Assembly: GCA_020635675.1 (NCBI GenBank)
Contig: JACJZJ010000007.1
Span: 1-25,858 of the forward strand
Length of the DNA: 25,858 bases
Reading direction: 5' to 3'
DNA from: Flavobacteriales bacterium
GTDB taxonomy: Bacteria; Bacteroidota; Bacteroidia; Flavobacteriales_F; PHOS-HE28
Shown here: piece after piece, positions 1-7,832 of the stretch
How positions within the stretch are numbered: the stretch's first letter is position 1
How the letters are laid out: each line of letters opens with the position of its first letter
Program-made: the position numbers and the translations under genes
The notes under the pieces: generated by a model
The model's input: the letters and a program-made list of their open reading frames with translations, nothing else
Told to the model about the DNA's origin: nothing
Databases searched by the model: none

Positions 1-57
1 GTGGAACCGGTCAGCAGGGTCGTTCCGGCATCGCTCCTGGTGTTCGGGGCGAAAAGC

Positions 58-65
58 TATCTTCA
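58..65 (+). promoter_or_regulatory. candidate -7 promoter element (TATCTTCA)
   Basis: TATCTTCA lies 23 nt before the ATG at 89. It resembles the Bacteroidota -7 consensus TAnnTTTG, and similar octamers sit at similar spacing before several other genes here (618, 7798, 13206 minus, 24565 minus, 24762). No convincing -33 TTTG box is visible. The call rests on recurrence and spacing only. Confidence 0.4.
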
Positions 66-88
66 ACGATCACCAAAACCCACACACC

Positions 89-544
89 ATGAAGATCCCC
101 GATCACCTTTTCCGACCCCTGCTGCTGCTCGCGGTGGTCTGCCTGCCCTGGGCGGCCCAGGCCCAGGACGACAAGGGGCCGGACGTGAACTACCTGACGC
201 AGACCACCACCCGCATCAACGTACCTGATGGCATGACGGAAGACGACATGTGGGGCATGATGGAGGAGTACTACCAGAAAGTGTTGTCGAAGAGCAAGCT
301 GCTGGTGCATTACACCGTGTACCGGCATGCCTGGGGTTCTCAAGGCGCGACCCTTGTGATGAACCTGGAGTTCAAGACCTGGGATGACATCATGAAGTTC
401 AACCGGGGCGAACGCGGAGAACTGGAAAAGGCCGCATGGCCCGACGAGACCGCCCGCGAAGCGTTCCTGGACAAGATGGATGCGTTCTGGGATCCGCACC
501 ACAAGGACGAGATCTACGTCGTGAGCAACAAGATGCGGAAGTAG
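89..544 (+). CDS. small exported protein, possible dimeric alpha/beta-barrel fold
   Basis: This 151-aa protein starts at an ATG followed by a basic and hydrophobic signal peptide (about residues 1-25, ending AQAQ), so it is exported by Sec. The mature part reads as strand, helix (around MTEDDMWGMMEEYY), strand (LLVHYTVYRHAW), strand (ATLVMNLEF), helix and strand. That order is compatible with a ferredoxin-like or dimeric alpha/beta-barrel fold such as EthD or antibiotic-monooxygenase relatives, but no catalytic motif can be identified. It has no lipobox and no T9SS tail, so a periplasmic location is likely. It stands alone, with a promoter-like octamer upstream and a strong terminator 24 nt after the stop. 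I do not recognise the family; the fold is inferred from the pattern of predicted strands and helices. Confidence 0.85.
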   Translation: MKIPDHLFRPLLLLAVVCLPWAAQAQDDKGPDVNYLTQTTTRINVPDGMTEDDMWGMMEEYYQKVLSKSKLLVHYTVYRHAWGSQGATLVMNLEFKTWDDIMKFNRGERGELEKAAWPDETAREAFLDKMDAFWDPHHKDEIYVVSNKMRK

Positions 545-568
545 CGCACCGCCCGATCTGATCACTTG

Positions 569-599
569 GACCGCGGCCGCTGGGTCGCGGTCTTTTTTT
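569..599 (+). terminator. intrinsic terminator after the 151-aa exported protein
   Basis: GACCGCG (569-575) pairs with CGCGGTC (586-592) across a 10-nt loop and is followed directly by seven T residues (593-599). This is a textbook rho-independent terminator. Confidence 0.9.
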
Positions 600-617
600 A
601 TGTCCCCGGATCGTCCC

Positions 618-625
618 TAGCTTTC
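618..625 (+). promoter_or_regulatory. candidate -7 promoter element (TAGCTTTC)
   Basis: TAGCTTTC matches TAnnTTTG at seven of eight positions (counting n as a match). It lies 26 nt before the ATG at 652 and just downstream of the preceding gene's terminator. The other NTF2-fold lipoprotein gene in this window is preceded by the near-identical TAGCTTTG (24762-24769). Confidence 0.45.
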
Positions 626-651
626 GTTGAACAACACCAACACCAAATACC

Positions 652-1224
652 ATGAACACCGGATCCTTAACGCTTGCAGCGGGACTTTCGGGTCTCCTCC
701 TCCTGGCCGCCTGTGGCGGTCCCCCGCCCGACCCCATGGCCGCCAAGAACGCGGCCGCCGTCAAAGCCGATAGCGCGGCCAAGGCCATGGTCGCCGCGCA
801 GGAGGAGACCTTCCGCAAGATCTTCGAGATGTTCAACACCGGCAACACCGAGGGCATCGAGGACCTGGTGGCCGCCGACTTCGTCGACCACCAGCAGCCG
901 CCCGAGATCACCACCACGGGCATCCAGGGCGCACGCGACGTGATCGCCTATTTCCGCTCGGTGATGCCGGACCTGCACCAGGAGATGATCCGCACCGCCA
1001 CCAACGGTGATATCAGTTTCGTGCACTACCACATGTCGGGCACCTTCACCGGGCCCATGGGCGAGATGCCCCCCAATGGCAAGAAGATGGATGTGATGGG
1101 CGTGGATGTGGTACGCTTCGCCGACGGCAAGATGGTGGAGCATTGGGGCTACATCGAGGAGATGAAGATGATGCAGCAACTGGGGATGATGCCCCCGCCG
1201 GACGCCGCGGCCAAGAAGAAATAG
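652..1224 (+). CDS. SnoaL-like (NTF2-fold) ester cyclase family lipoprotein
   Basis: This 190-aa protein begins with a lipoprotein signal peptide; the lipobox LAAC gives a lipidated Cys21. A short Ala/Lys-rich linker (residues 26-50) follows, then a SnoaL-like domain (about residues 50-175). Family-typical features are the helix around EETFRKIFEMFNTGN, VAADFVDHQQPPE, the helix RDVIAYFRSVMPDLHQE, and the closing strands VVRFADGKMVEHWGYIEE. In SnoaL-type cyclases the His/Asp residues of the conical pocket take part in catalysis; His83 (VDHQQ) and the EHWG motif occupy the corresponding segments. The real substrate is unknown, and many such lipoproteins are generic NTF2-fold binding proteins. 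It is probably anchored in the envelope facing the periplasm. It is a single-gene unit with its own promoter candidate and terminator. Confidence 0.9.
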   Translation: MNTGSLTLAAGLSGLLLLAACGGPPPDPMAAKNAAAVKADSAAKAMVAAQEETFRKIFEMFNTGNTEGIEDLVAADFVDHQQPPEITTTGIQGARDVIAYFRSVMPDLHQEMIRTATNGDISFVHYHMSGTFTGPMGEMPPNGKKMDVMGVDVVRFADGKMVEHWGYIEEMKMMQQLGMMPPPDAAAKKK

Positions 1225-1245
1225 GATCGAAAGGCCCGATGAACA

Positions 1246-1276
1246 GGCAAAGGGCGGGATATTCCCGCCCTTTGCC
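1246..1276 (+). terminator. strong hairpin terminator
   Basis: A perfect 14-bp stem, GGCAAAGGGCGGGA (1246-1259) with TCCCGCCCTTTGCC (1263-1276), has a 3-nt loop and starts 21 nt after the stop of the SnoaL-like gene. The A/T-containing base of the stem may supply the U-rich part; no long T run follows. Confidence 0.75.
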
Positions 1277-1465
1277 ATTTACCGGAACGCGGTGCGATAC
1301 CCCCGGTCAGGCATCGTCCGTGAGCGATCGTATTCTCCTCGTCGTTGACGATCCGATGGATCACTGGACCCGACCGGGCCACGAATACGGACAATGCGGT
1401 TCTTGCATTGAGCGGTAGCATGGTCGGGAAGACCTTCTGGAACATATGAACATCCGCCAAAGAAC

Positions 1466-1479
1466 CTGACGGCCGTCAG
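1466..1479. promoter_or_regulatory. 14-bp perfect palindrome, possible operator
   Basis: CTGACGGCCGTCAG is a perfect palindrome 51 nt upstream of the ATG at 1531, just before the likely promoter zone (a GATCTTCA octamer lies at 1503-1510). The position and the lack of a loop suit a dimeric repressor or activator site better than a terminator. No regulator gene is present in the window. Confidence 0.3.
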
Positions 1480-1530
1480 TGAAAGGCCCGGTCAGCAGGA
1501 TAGATCTTCACTAACCAATATCCCATCGCC

Positions 1531-4491
1531 ATGAAGAACGTCTACGCTCTCGTTCAGGCGCTCGCAATTGCTCTACTTCTCGGTTCCCTTGGTCCCTCCG
1601 CCCTTGCCCAACCGGGTGGGCTCGATCCCAGCTTCGATCCCGTCGATCCCGCATGGGGTGATGGGACCGGCTTCGACCACGAAGTGATGTCCCAGGCCGT
1701 GCAGGCCGACGGCCGGGTGATCATGGGCGGGGATTTCACCACCTACAACGGTGAGACCGCCGGGCGGATCATCCGGCTCCTTCCCCACGGGATCAAGGAT
1801 CCCTCCTTCGACCCGGGCAGCGGCTTCAGCGGGAGCGGGGCCGGCTATGTGCAGGCCCTGGCCATCCAAGGCGATGGCAAAGTGCTCGTGGGCGGCGCGT
1901 TCGATGCGTTCGACGGCGCCCCGTGCGACAACCTTGTGCGCCTGAACACCGACGGAAGCCTCGACCCCTCCTTCGTTACACCGATCGGTTCCGGGGGCAG
2001 TGTGCTCACCATCGTGCTGCAACCGGACGGCCGCATCCTGGTGGGTGGCAACATTCCCGGCAACCTCATGCGGTTGAACAGTGACGGTACGCTGGACAAC
2101 TCCTTCGATTCCGGTGGTGCGTTCTATGGCTATGTCAGTTCGATCGCCCTTCAGCCGGACGGCCACCTGATCGTGGGAGGCGCATTTGGCGATTACAACG
2201 GCACGGGACCTGGTCAGATCGTCCGGTTGAACAGCGATGGCACCCATGACCCCACGTTCGCACCTGCGTTCGGTTTCGACGGTTTCGTGAACTGCCTGGC
2301 GCTGCTGCCGGACGGGGATGTATATGTGGGTGGCGACTTCCTTACGTATGATGGCATTTCACGACCGCACCTGGCACGATTGAATTCGAACGGCACGCTC
2401 GATGCGGCGTTCGAGGTGGACCAACCGATCCCGGACACGAGCACGGTGTATGCCGTGGCGGTGACGCCGGTCGGATCGCAACATCGCGTGATCGTGGGCG
2501 GCTCCTTCGACTACGCGATCGGCCGCCGTCTCATGGCGCTGCACAGCAATGGCGATCCGGACTACTGGCTGGGGACCTTCGGCAGTGGCCGCATCGAAGG
2601 ACTGTTCGTGGAGTCCATCGTCCGACAGCCTGACGGGGCGCTCCTGGTCGGCGGATGGTTCCACAGTTGTCTGAACGAACCACGCGGCAACAGCGTGCGC
2701 ATCAGCGGTGGCGGAGGGATGGACCACAATTTCAACTATGCCATCGGGTTGCAGCAATTCAACTACACCGGCTACAACGGACAAGTGAACGCGCTTGCCT
2801 TGCAACCGGACGGGAAGGTGATCGCAGGTGGACATTTCGACGCATACAACGGCGTGCCCTGTCCGCACCTGGTGCGTCTGAACACGGACGGGACCCGGGA
2901 TCCCTCGTTCACTCCGCCGACCATGGGCGTGGTACAGTGCCTGACCTTCCGCTCCGATGGCCGTGTTCTCGTGGGGGGGGACAACTTCCTCCTATGTCTG
3001 CTGCCCGATGGCACCACGGATCCCACGTTCGATCCCGGTACGGGCCCGACCGGTTCGGTCCGCGTCATCACCATTCAACCCAACGGACGCCTGCTGGTCG
3101 GTGGGAATTTCCGTGGGTTCAATGGGGCGCCCAAGCCTTGCATCACCCGACTGATGCCGGACGGAGTCTTGGACGGTTCATTCGATGTCTTGCAATTGGA
3201 CCCGGACACCGTGCGCATGTCCGGCGTGAACGCCATTGTGGTACAGCCGAACGGCCGCATCGTGATCGGCGGGCGGTTCTGGCAGCTGGCCGATCTGTCC
3301 ATTGCTGCCAACATCCAACGCCTGTTCGCGAACGGCAGTGTGGACCCGAGCTTCAACACCGGATGGGGCCTCGATGCGGGATACCCCAACAGCGGAGAGG
3401 TGCAGGGCCTCCTCCTTTATCCCGATGGACGCGTACTCGCGTACGGCGGCTTCAGCTACTACGACAACGATCATCTGCTCATGGACGGAGTTCCGCGTAA
3501 CGGCATCGCGCTCATGAACGCGAACGGCTCGCTGGACCTGGATTTTGCGCCGCAGGGTGTGAACTACGCACTGCGCAGCATGGTTCGACTACCGAGCGGT
3601 GAGTTCCTGATCGGTGGCGATTTTACGGAAGTGGATGGTGTGCCCCGCGCACAGCTGGCACGACTGCTCTGGAACGGCACGGTGGATAACACTTTCGATC
3701 CGGGATCGGGTGTTGAAGGATGGAGTACGGCCTCGACCGTTCAGGTGATCGCTCCGCAACCGGATGGTGACCTCCTCATCGGGGGCGAGTTCGTGAAATA
3801 CGATGGCACCTGGCGTGGCAATATCGCACGGGTGCTCGGGTCGCCGGCAGGCTGCCAGCCATCACAGCTAACCACCACGGCCGACCCGGTGATGAGTTGT
3901 GGTGCGGTGGACCTGAAGCTGGACGGCACAAGCACCATCGCCGCGACGGAGGTGCCCGGTGCCAACAGGTACCAATTCCTTTTCACCAACACAACGGGCC
4001 AGCCCGACTATTACCGCATGATCGCCTGGCCTGCACGAACGTTCGTGTTGGAGCGCTGGTACCACTATCCGCTGAAGCCCGGCCGCACCTACAACGTTTT
4101 CGTGCGCGCCAGCTTCGACAACGGGGCCACCTGGTGCGCCTGGGGGCCGGCATGCACGGTGAAGATCAGCTGGACACCGCTGAGCGCGGCGCAGGACCGA
4201 TCGAGCGATGCGACCGCGGGTGACATCGTCAAGAGGATCTATCCCGACCCCAGCACTGATGGTGTCATACACATCGCCTTGGCAACAGAAGCCGTTGGGA
4301 CCGTGACGGATGTCGCCGTGTACGACCTGACAGGGCGGTCCGTAATGACGTCCGGTGCGACACCTGGACCGGACGACTTGTCCGGTGTCCTGCGGATCGA
4401 GCTCGCTCCCGAATTGCGCAATGGCGTGTACATCGTGTCGGTACACACTGCTATCGGCGCAAGAAGCGGGCGGTTCGTTCTGGCGCGTTGA
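1531..4491 (+). CDS. delta-60 (DUF5122) repeat protein with T9SS type A sorting domain
   Basis: This 986-aa protein starts at an ATG that gives a clean signal peptide (residues 1-27, ending ALAQ). Residues about 40-770 hold roughly 14 delta-60 (DUF5122) repeats of 50-60 residues, each carrying forms of QPDGRVLVGGxF, YNG, RLNSDGTLDPSF. These are predicted to form beta-propellers. Residues about 780-875 form an Fn3-like domain (motifs SCG, NRYQFLFTN, SFDNGATWCAWG) shared with the next gene. Residues about 900-986 are a type A T9SS sorting domain (IYPDPSTDG, VYDLTGRSV, NGVYIVSV, FVLAR). The expected route is Sec to the periplasm, then T9SS through the outer membrane, with release or anchoring at the surface. 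Its ligand is unknown; adhesion or polymer binding is a guess. A run of eight G at 2973-2980 lies inside the gene. Confidence 0.93.
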   Translation: MKNVYALVQALAIALLLGSLGPSALAQPGGLDPSFDPVDPAWGDGTGFDHEVMSQAVQADGRVIMGGDFTTYNGETAGRIIRLLPHGIKDPSFDPGSGFSGSGAGYVQALAIQGDGKVLVGGAFDAFDGAPCDNLVRLNTDGSLDPSFVTPIGSGGSVLTIVLQPDGRILVGGNIPGNLMRLNSDGTLDNSFDSGGAFYGYVSSIALQPDGHLIVGGAFGDYNGTGPGQIVRLNSDGTHDPTFAPAFGFDGFVNCLALLPDGDVYVGGDFLTYDGISRPHLARLNSNGTLDAAFEVDQPIPDTSTVYAVAVTPVGSQHRVIVGGSFDYAIGRRLMALHSNGDPDYWLGTFGSGRIEGLFVESIVRQPDGALLVGGWFHSCLNEPRGNSVRISGGGGMDHNFNYAIGLQQFNYTGYNGQVNALALQPDGKVIAGGHFDAYNGVPCPHLVRLNTDGTRDPSFTPPTMGVVQCLTFRSDGRVLVGGDNFLLCLLPDGTTDPTFDPGTGPTGSVRVITIQPNGRLLVGGNFRGFNGAPKPCITRLMPDGVLDGSFDVLQLDPDTVRMSGVNAIVVQPNGRIVIGGRFWQLADLSIAANIQRLFANGSVDPSFNTGWGLDAGYPNSGEVQGLLLYPDGRVLAYGGFSYYDNDHLLMDGVPRNGIALMNANGSLDLDFAPQGVNYALRSMVRLPSGEFLIGGDFTEVDGVPRAQLARLLWNGTVDNTFDPGSGVEGWSTASTVQVIAPQPDGDLLIGGEFVKYDGTWRGNIARVLGSPAGCQPSQLTTTADPVMSCGAVDLKLDGTSTIAATEVPGANRYQFLFTNTTGQPDYYRMIAWPARTFVLERWYHYPLKPGRTYNVFVRASFDNGATWCAWGPACTVKISWTPLSAAQDRSSDATAGDIVKRIYPDPSTDGVIHIALATEAVGTVTDVAVYDLTGRSVMTSGATPGPDDLSGVLRIELAPELRNGVYIVSVHTAIGARSGRFVLAR

Positions 4492-4655
4492 TCGCGACAG
4501 AGGGTGGTCGCAGAGCGCGGAGTGTTCGCTGAAGTCCCTGTTCATGCGTCCCGGCGGCTCCGGAGTTGCCCGCCTCCGCTATATCGTGGAATGAAGGCGA
4601 TCGGCGGTAAGCGTGTGCTGGATCATCCGCAAGGACTTGTATCGACCACGCGCTC

Positions 4656-4663
4656 TAAATTGC
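4656..4663 (+). promoter_or_regulatory. weak candidate -7 promoter element (TAAATTGC)
   Basis: TAAATTGC lies 21 nt before the chosen ATG at 4685, with a TTG at 4637-4639 at about -33 spacing. It partly matches the Bacteroidota TTTG / TAnnTTTG arrangement. If real, transcription would begin inside the longer 4613 reading frame, which supports the 4685 start. Confidence 0.3.
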
Positions 4664-4684
4664 CACATCCGAAAACCTCCCATC

Positions 4685-7513
4685 ATGTTGCGCACAAAAC
4701 TCCTGCTTGCCACAACCCTGCTGACCGTTGTCTCGGTCCATGCCCTGCCCGGCATCCCGCCGGGATCCAATACCATGGTGCAATTCCAGACCACCAGCAA
4801 CTCCGTGTCGGAGACCGACGGTCTCACCCAATTGTCCGTGGACCTCTTCAGCCCCGACCCTTTCAATGGCACGAGCGTGGATGTTGTACTGGTCAGCGGT
4901 GATGCGACCCGGGTCGACAATTACACCACGGAGACGGTGAGCTGGCCGGCCAATGACGCCAGTTCGATGTTCGTGAACATCACCCTGACCGACAACGGCG
5001 ATTGCGATGGCGATGCGGTGCTGGTGTTCGAGCTCCAGAACGCCACCGGAGGCTCCGGAGCTATCGTGGGTCCGAACGACCAGTTCACGCTGACCATAAC
5101 CGACGATGACATCCTGGTGGACAGCGACAACGATGCGATCCCGGATTGCGTCGATCCCTGTCCGCTCGCCGTGGATGGCATTGCCAACTTCAACACGGTG
5201 ACCTGCAACTGCGATCCGGGCTACTACCAGCAGACCACCTTGATCGGTGCGAACACGGTGATCACCGGATGCACGGAATGCCCGGCAGGCACCTATTGTC
5301 CGGACGGGATCCAATCGATCCCCTGCCCCGCCGGCCGCTACAGCGATCAACCGGGTCAGTCGGCCTGTGCGTTGTGCGCAGCAGGCACGTTCAACCCCAC
5401 CCTGGGTGCCACCAGCTGCCAGGCCTGTCAGGCGGGTTATTTCAATGCCACACCGGGAGCCGTCCTTTGCCAGCCTTGTGACGCGGGATCGTTCAGCGCC
5501 TCGAGCGGTGCCACTTCCTGCCAGCTCTGCCCACCGGGTGCATATAGCGATGTGGTCGGCGCCAGCAGTTGCCAGCTCTGTACCGCCGGCACCTTCAACC
5601 CCGTTCCCGGCGCCACGGAATGCTTTGACTGTCCCGCCGGCACCTTCGGTGATCTGCCGGGGCAGACCGAATGCCAGGATTGCGCCGAGGGTAGCTTCAA
5701 TCCGAACCCGGGTGCATCGGCCTGTCAGCTCTGCCCACCGGGCGCTTTCAGCAATGTGACCGGAGCGGTCGCCTGCCAGTTGTGCTCCTCCGGCACCTAC
5801 AATCCGATCGCCGGCGCCATCGAATGCATCGATTGCCCCATCGGGACCGGCAGCGGTGTGGGTGCCATCGAATGCACCCCGATCGGCGGGTGTGACAACT
5901 GGACCCTGACCTTCTGGACCGATCCCAACGGTGGCGAGACCGCCTGGAACATCACCGAATACGGAACGGCGAACGTGCTGGCCAGTGGCAGCGGCTATTC
6001 AAGCAATTCGATGGTGACCGAGACCATCTGCGTCCCCCCGGGCATGTGCTGGGACCTCACCTTCACCGATTCGGGGAACGACGGCATCCCCGGCGGTGGC
6101 TGGGTGCTGCGTGACCAGAACGGTGACCGTGTGATCGACAACACGGGCAACGGTGGAGCCTTCTCGAGCAGTGCCACCCCGGGCCTGCCCTTCTGCAGCC
6201 CCATCGGTTCCGACCACCTGATCTTCTCCAGTTGCGATCGGATGGACTGGCTGAGCAACGAATTCATTGTGGCCAGCGCCAACCCGGCGGTGAACGCGCA
6301 ATGGGGTATGGGCGATCAGACGGACGACGGATACCAGTTCTGGTTCTCCGACCCCGTCGGTGGGTACGACCGGCGCATCTTCCACAGCCACGCTCAATCC
6401 ATGGGCTTCGGTCCGTCCACCGCCACGCGTGCCTGCCACATGCCCCTGACCTGGGTCACCTACCCCCTGCCGACCAACACCCTGCTGAACGTGCGGGTGC
6501 GCAGCCGGGTGAACGGGGTGTACGCGGAATTCGGACCGGCCTGCCGGTTCCAGCTGCTGAGCGCACCTCCCGCATGCCCCACGACCCACCTGGTGAACGA
6601 TCCGAACAATCCGAACTTCTCCTGCGGCGTCACCCGGACCTTCGGAGGGAGTGACAAGGTGGTGGCCGCTCCCCTGGTCGGTGCCACGCACTACAAGTTC
6701 CGCTTCGTGAACATCGGAGAAGGCTTCATCCGGAACATCGCCGGCACCAGTCCCGCCCGCATCCTCAACTGGGTGACCCTGCCCCTGGAGGATGGCGTGG
6801 ACTACGATGTGACCGTGGCCACCAGCTTTGATGGCGGGACCACCTACTGCCCCTTCGGCGAGGTGTGCGTGGTGACCATCAACGGAGCACCCGCTCCGAT
6901 CGACAACGACAACGATGGCTACACCAGCGATGTGGATTGCAATGACAACGATCCTCAGTTGAACCCGGCGGACGTGGACATGGACGGCTACTCGAGCTGC
7001 ATGGGCGATTGTGACGACAACGACCCGTTCGTGTTCCCGGGTTCCGGGTGTGCCTCGGTCGACAGCGACAACGACGGCCTGTTCGACGAGGACGAGACGA
7101 ACGTGTTCGGGACCGACCCCTTCGACCCCGACACGGACGGCGGTGGAGTGAACGACGGCACCGAGGTGCTGGTGGATGGCACGGATCCGCTGGATCCGGC
7201 GGACGACCTGGTGACACCCGGCCCCGGAGCACGGAATATGCGCGTGAACACCGTGCAGATGACGCTCTGGCCCAATCCGAACCGCGGTGACCAGCTGTTC
7301 CTGGCCCTGAACGGCCTTGCCGAGACCCAGGCGTTGGTGAAGCTGGACCTGTTCGACATCTATGGGCAGCGTGTGCTGAGCCGGCAACTGCAGGCCGACC
7401 AGGGAGCCGTGAACGGTGCGATCGACCTGGAGGGGCAACTGGCCCCTGGCATGTACATGGTGAACATCGCCGCTGGCGACCGCCATTTCACCGAGCGGCT
7501 CGTGATCGAATAG
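4685..7513 (+). CDS. cysteine-rich multidomain T9SS surface protein (Calx-beta, GCC2/GCC3, calcium-binding repeats)
   Basis: This is a 942-aa protein. The ATG at 4685 is chosen over an in-frame ATG at 4613 because it places a signal peptide (MLRTKLLLATTLLTVVSVHA) at the very N-terminus. Residues about 28-143 look like a Calx-beta domain. A DSDNDAIPDC thrombospondin type 3-like motif follows. About ten 17-residue GCC2/GCC3 repeats (CxAGTFNPxxGAxxCxxC) run to about residue 398. A beta domain (about 400-500) is followed by two Fn3-like domains (about 514-625 and 633-733) related to the one in the preceding gene. MopE-like and TSP3-like calcium-binding repeats (about 738-838: DNDNDGYTSDVDC, DSDNDGLFDEDE) come next, then a T9SS type A sorting domain (about 852-942: WPNPNRGD, IYGQRVL, PGMYMVNI). 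It is predicted to be a disulfide- and calcium-stabilised cell-surface or released protein. Its binding partner is not evident. Confidence 0.92.
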   Translation: MLRTKLLLATTLLTVVSVHALPGIPPGSNTMVQFQTTSNSVSETDGLTQLSVDLFSPDPFNGTSVDVVLVSGDATRVDNYTTETVSWPANDASSMFVNITLTDNGDCDGDAVLVFELQNATGGSGAIVGPNDQFTLTITDDDILVDSDNDAIPDCVDPCPLAVDGIANFNTVTCNCDPGYYQQTTLIGANTVITGCTECPAGTYCPDGIQSIPCPAGRYSDQPGQSACALCAAGTFNPTLGATSCQACQAGYFNATPGAVLCQPCDAGSFSASSGATSCQLCPPGAYSDVVGASSCQLCTAGTFNPVPGATECFDCPAGTFGDLPGQTECQDCAEGSFNPNPGASACQLCPPGAFSNVTGAVACQLCSSGTYNPIAGAIECIDCPIGTGSGVGAIECTPIGGCDNWTLTFWTDPNGGETAWNITEYGTANVLASGSGYSSNSMVTETICVPPGMCWDLTFTDSGNDGIPGGGWVLRDQNGDRVIDNTGNGGAFSSSATPGLPFCSPIGSDHLIFSSCDRMDWLSNEFIVASANPAVNAQWGMGDQTDDGYQFWFSDPVGGYDRRIFHSHAQSMGFGPSTATRACHMPLTWVTYPLPTNTLLNVRVRSRVNGVYAEFGPACRFQLLSAPPACPTTHLVNDPNNPNFSCGVTRTFGGSDKVVAAPLVGATHYKFRFVNIGEGFIRNIAGTSPARILNWVTLPLEDGVDYDVTVATSFDGGTTYCPFGEVCVVTINGAPAPIDNDNDGYTSDVDCNDNDPQLNPADVDMDGYSSCMGDCDDNDPFVFPGSGCASVDSDNDGLFDEDETNVFGTDPFDPDTDGGGVNDGTEVLVDGTDPLDPADDLVTPGPGARNMRVNTVQMTLWPNPNRGDQLFLALNGLAETQALVKLDLFDIYGQRVLSRQLQADQGAVNGAIDLEGQLAPGMYMVNIAAGDRHFTERLVIE
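5528..5834 (+). repeat. higher-order duplication within GCC2/GCC3 coding repeats
   Basis: The Cys-rich array is built of 51-bp (17-codon) units. The unit starting CPPGAYSDVVG (codon at 5528) and the next unit (CTAGTFNPVPG) recur exactly 204 bp (four units) later as CPPGAFSNVTG (codon at 5732) and CSSGTYNPIAG. The neighbouring unit also matches (DAGSFS and AEGSFN). This suggests a four-unit block was duplicated in tandem. Confidence 0.7.
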
Positions 7514-7533
7514 CCGACCTTGTTCGGACGCAA

Positions 7534-7559
7534 AAGCCCCGGCCGATCGGTCGGGGCTT
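7534..7559 (+). terminator. intrinsic terminator after the Cys-rich T9SS gene
   Basis: AAGCCCCG (7534-7541) pairs with CGGGGCTT (7552-7559). The stem continues through a G-T pair and CCG/CGG to an AT turn, and CTTGTTGG follows. It begins 20 nt after the stop. The near-perfect stem also has A residues on its left, so it could act in both directions. Confidence 0.8.
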
Positions 7560-7797
7560 CTTGTTGGTACAAATGCTCCCGATGGTGTGGCAAAAGGCAG
7601 GCACCTTCTTCCATTTCAATTCATTCAAGGCCATGCGCGTACCTGTGCGTTCGACCTCGATGCTCCGTTCCCTCATTGGGGTCCGAGGGGATCGTGACGT
7701 CTGGCAGAAGATCTTCACGCAAATGTTCGACCCCCCGCCAACGATCGAGAACGAGAACGGCGTCCATCGCTGAGCGGAGCAGTTCCGCCCAAAGGAC

Positions 7798-7805
7798 TAA
7801 CTTCC
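7798..7805 (+). promoter_or_regulatory. candidate -7 promoter element (TAACTTCC)
   Basis: TAACTTCC lies 27 nt before the ATG at 7833. The same octamer precedes the 477-aa fibre-like gene on the minus strand (24572-24565), and TATCTTCC precedes module A (13213-13206 minus). Confidence 0.4.
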
Positions 7806-7832
7806 ATTTCCATTCACCGACCCCACCCTCCC

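Larger units (their letters stand above)
7514..7832. other. 319-bp intergenic region between two T9SS genes
   Basis: It contains the terminator at 7534-7559 and a promoter-like TAACTTCC at 7798. Between them is a short plus-strand frame from an ATG at 7633 (46 codons, ending at 7773) with no signal peptide, family motif or clear start context. I do not call it a gene. No repeat or RNA gene is recognised. Confidence 0.5.

Noticed and set aside
5250..5880. Regularly spaced repeats that could suggest a CRISPR-like array
   Set aside because: The 51-bp period is in frame, varies at codon third positions and encodes GCC2/GCC3 cysteine repeats.
5999..7486. A 495-codon open frame on the minus strand
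   Set aside because: It lies antisense to the Cys-rich T9SS gene, is rich in His/Val/Arg/Gly as expected for an antisense frame of GC-rich coding DNA, and has no signal or domain.
7633..7773. A 46-codon plus-strand frame between two T9SS genes
   Set aside because: It has no signal peptide, conserved motif, promoter-like octamer at the usual distance or family resemblance.
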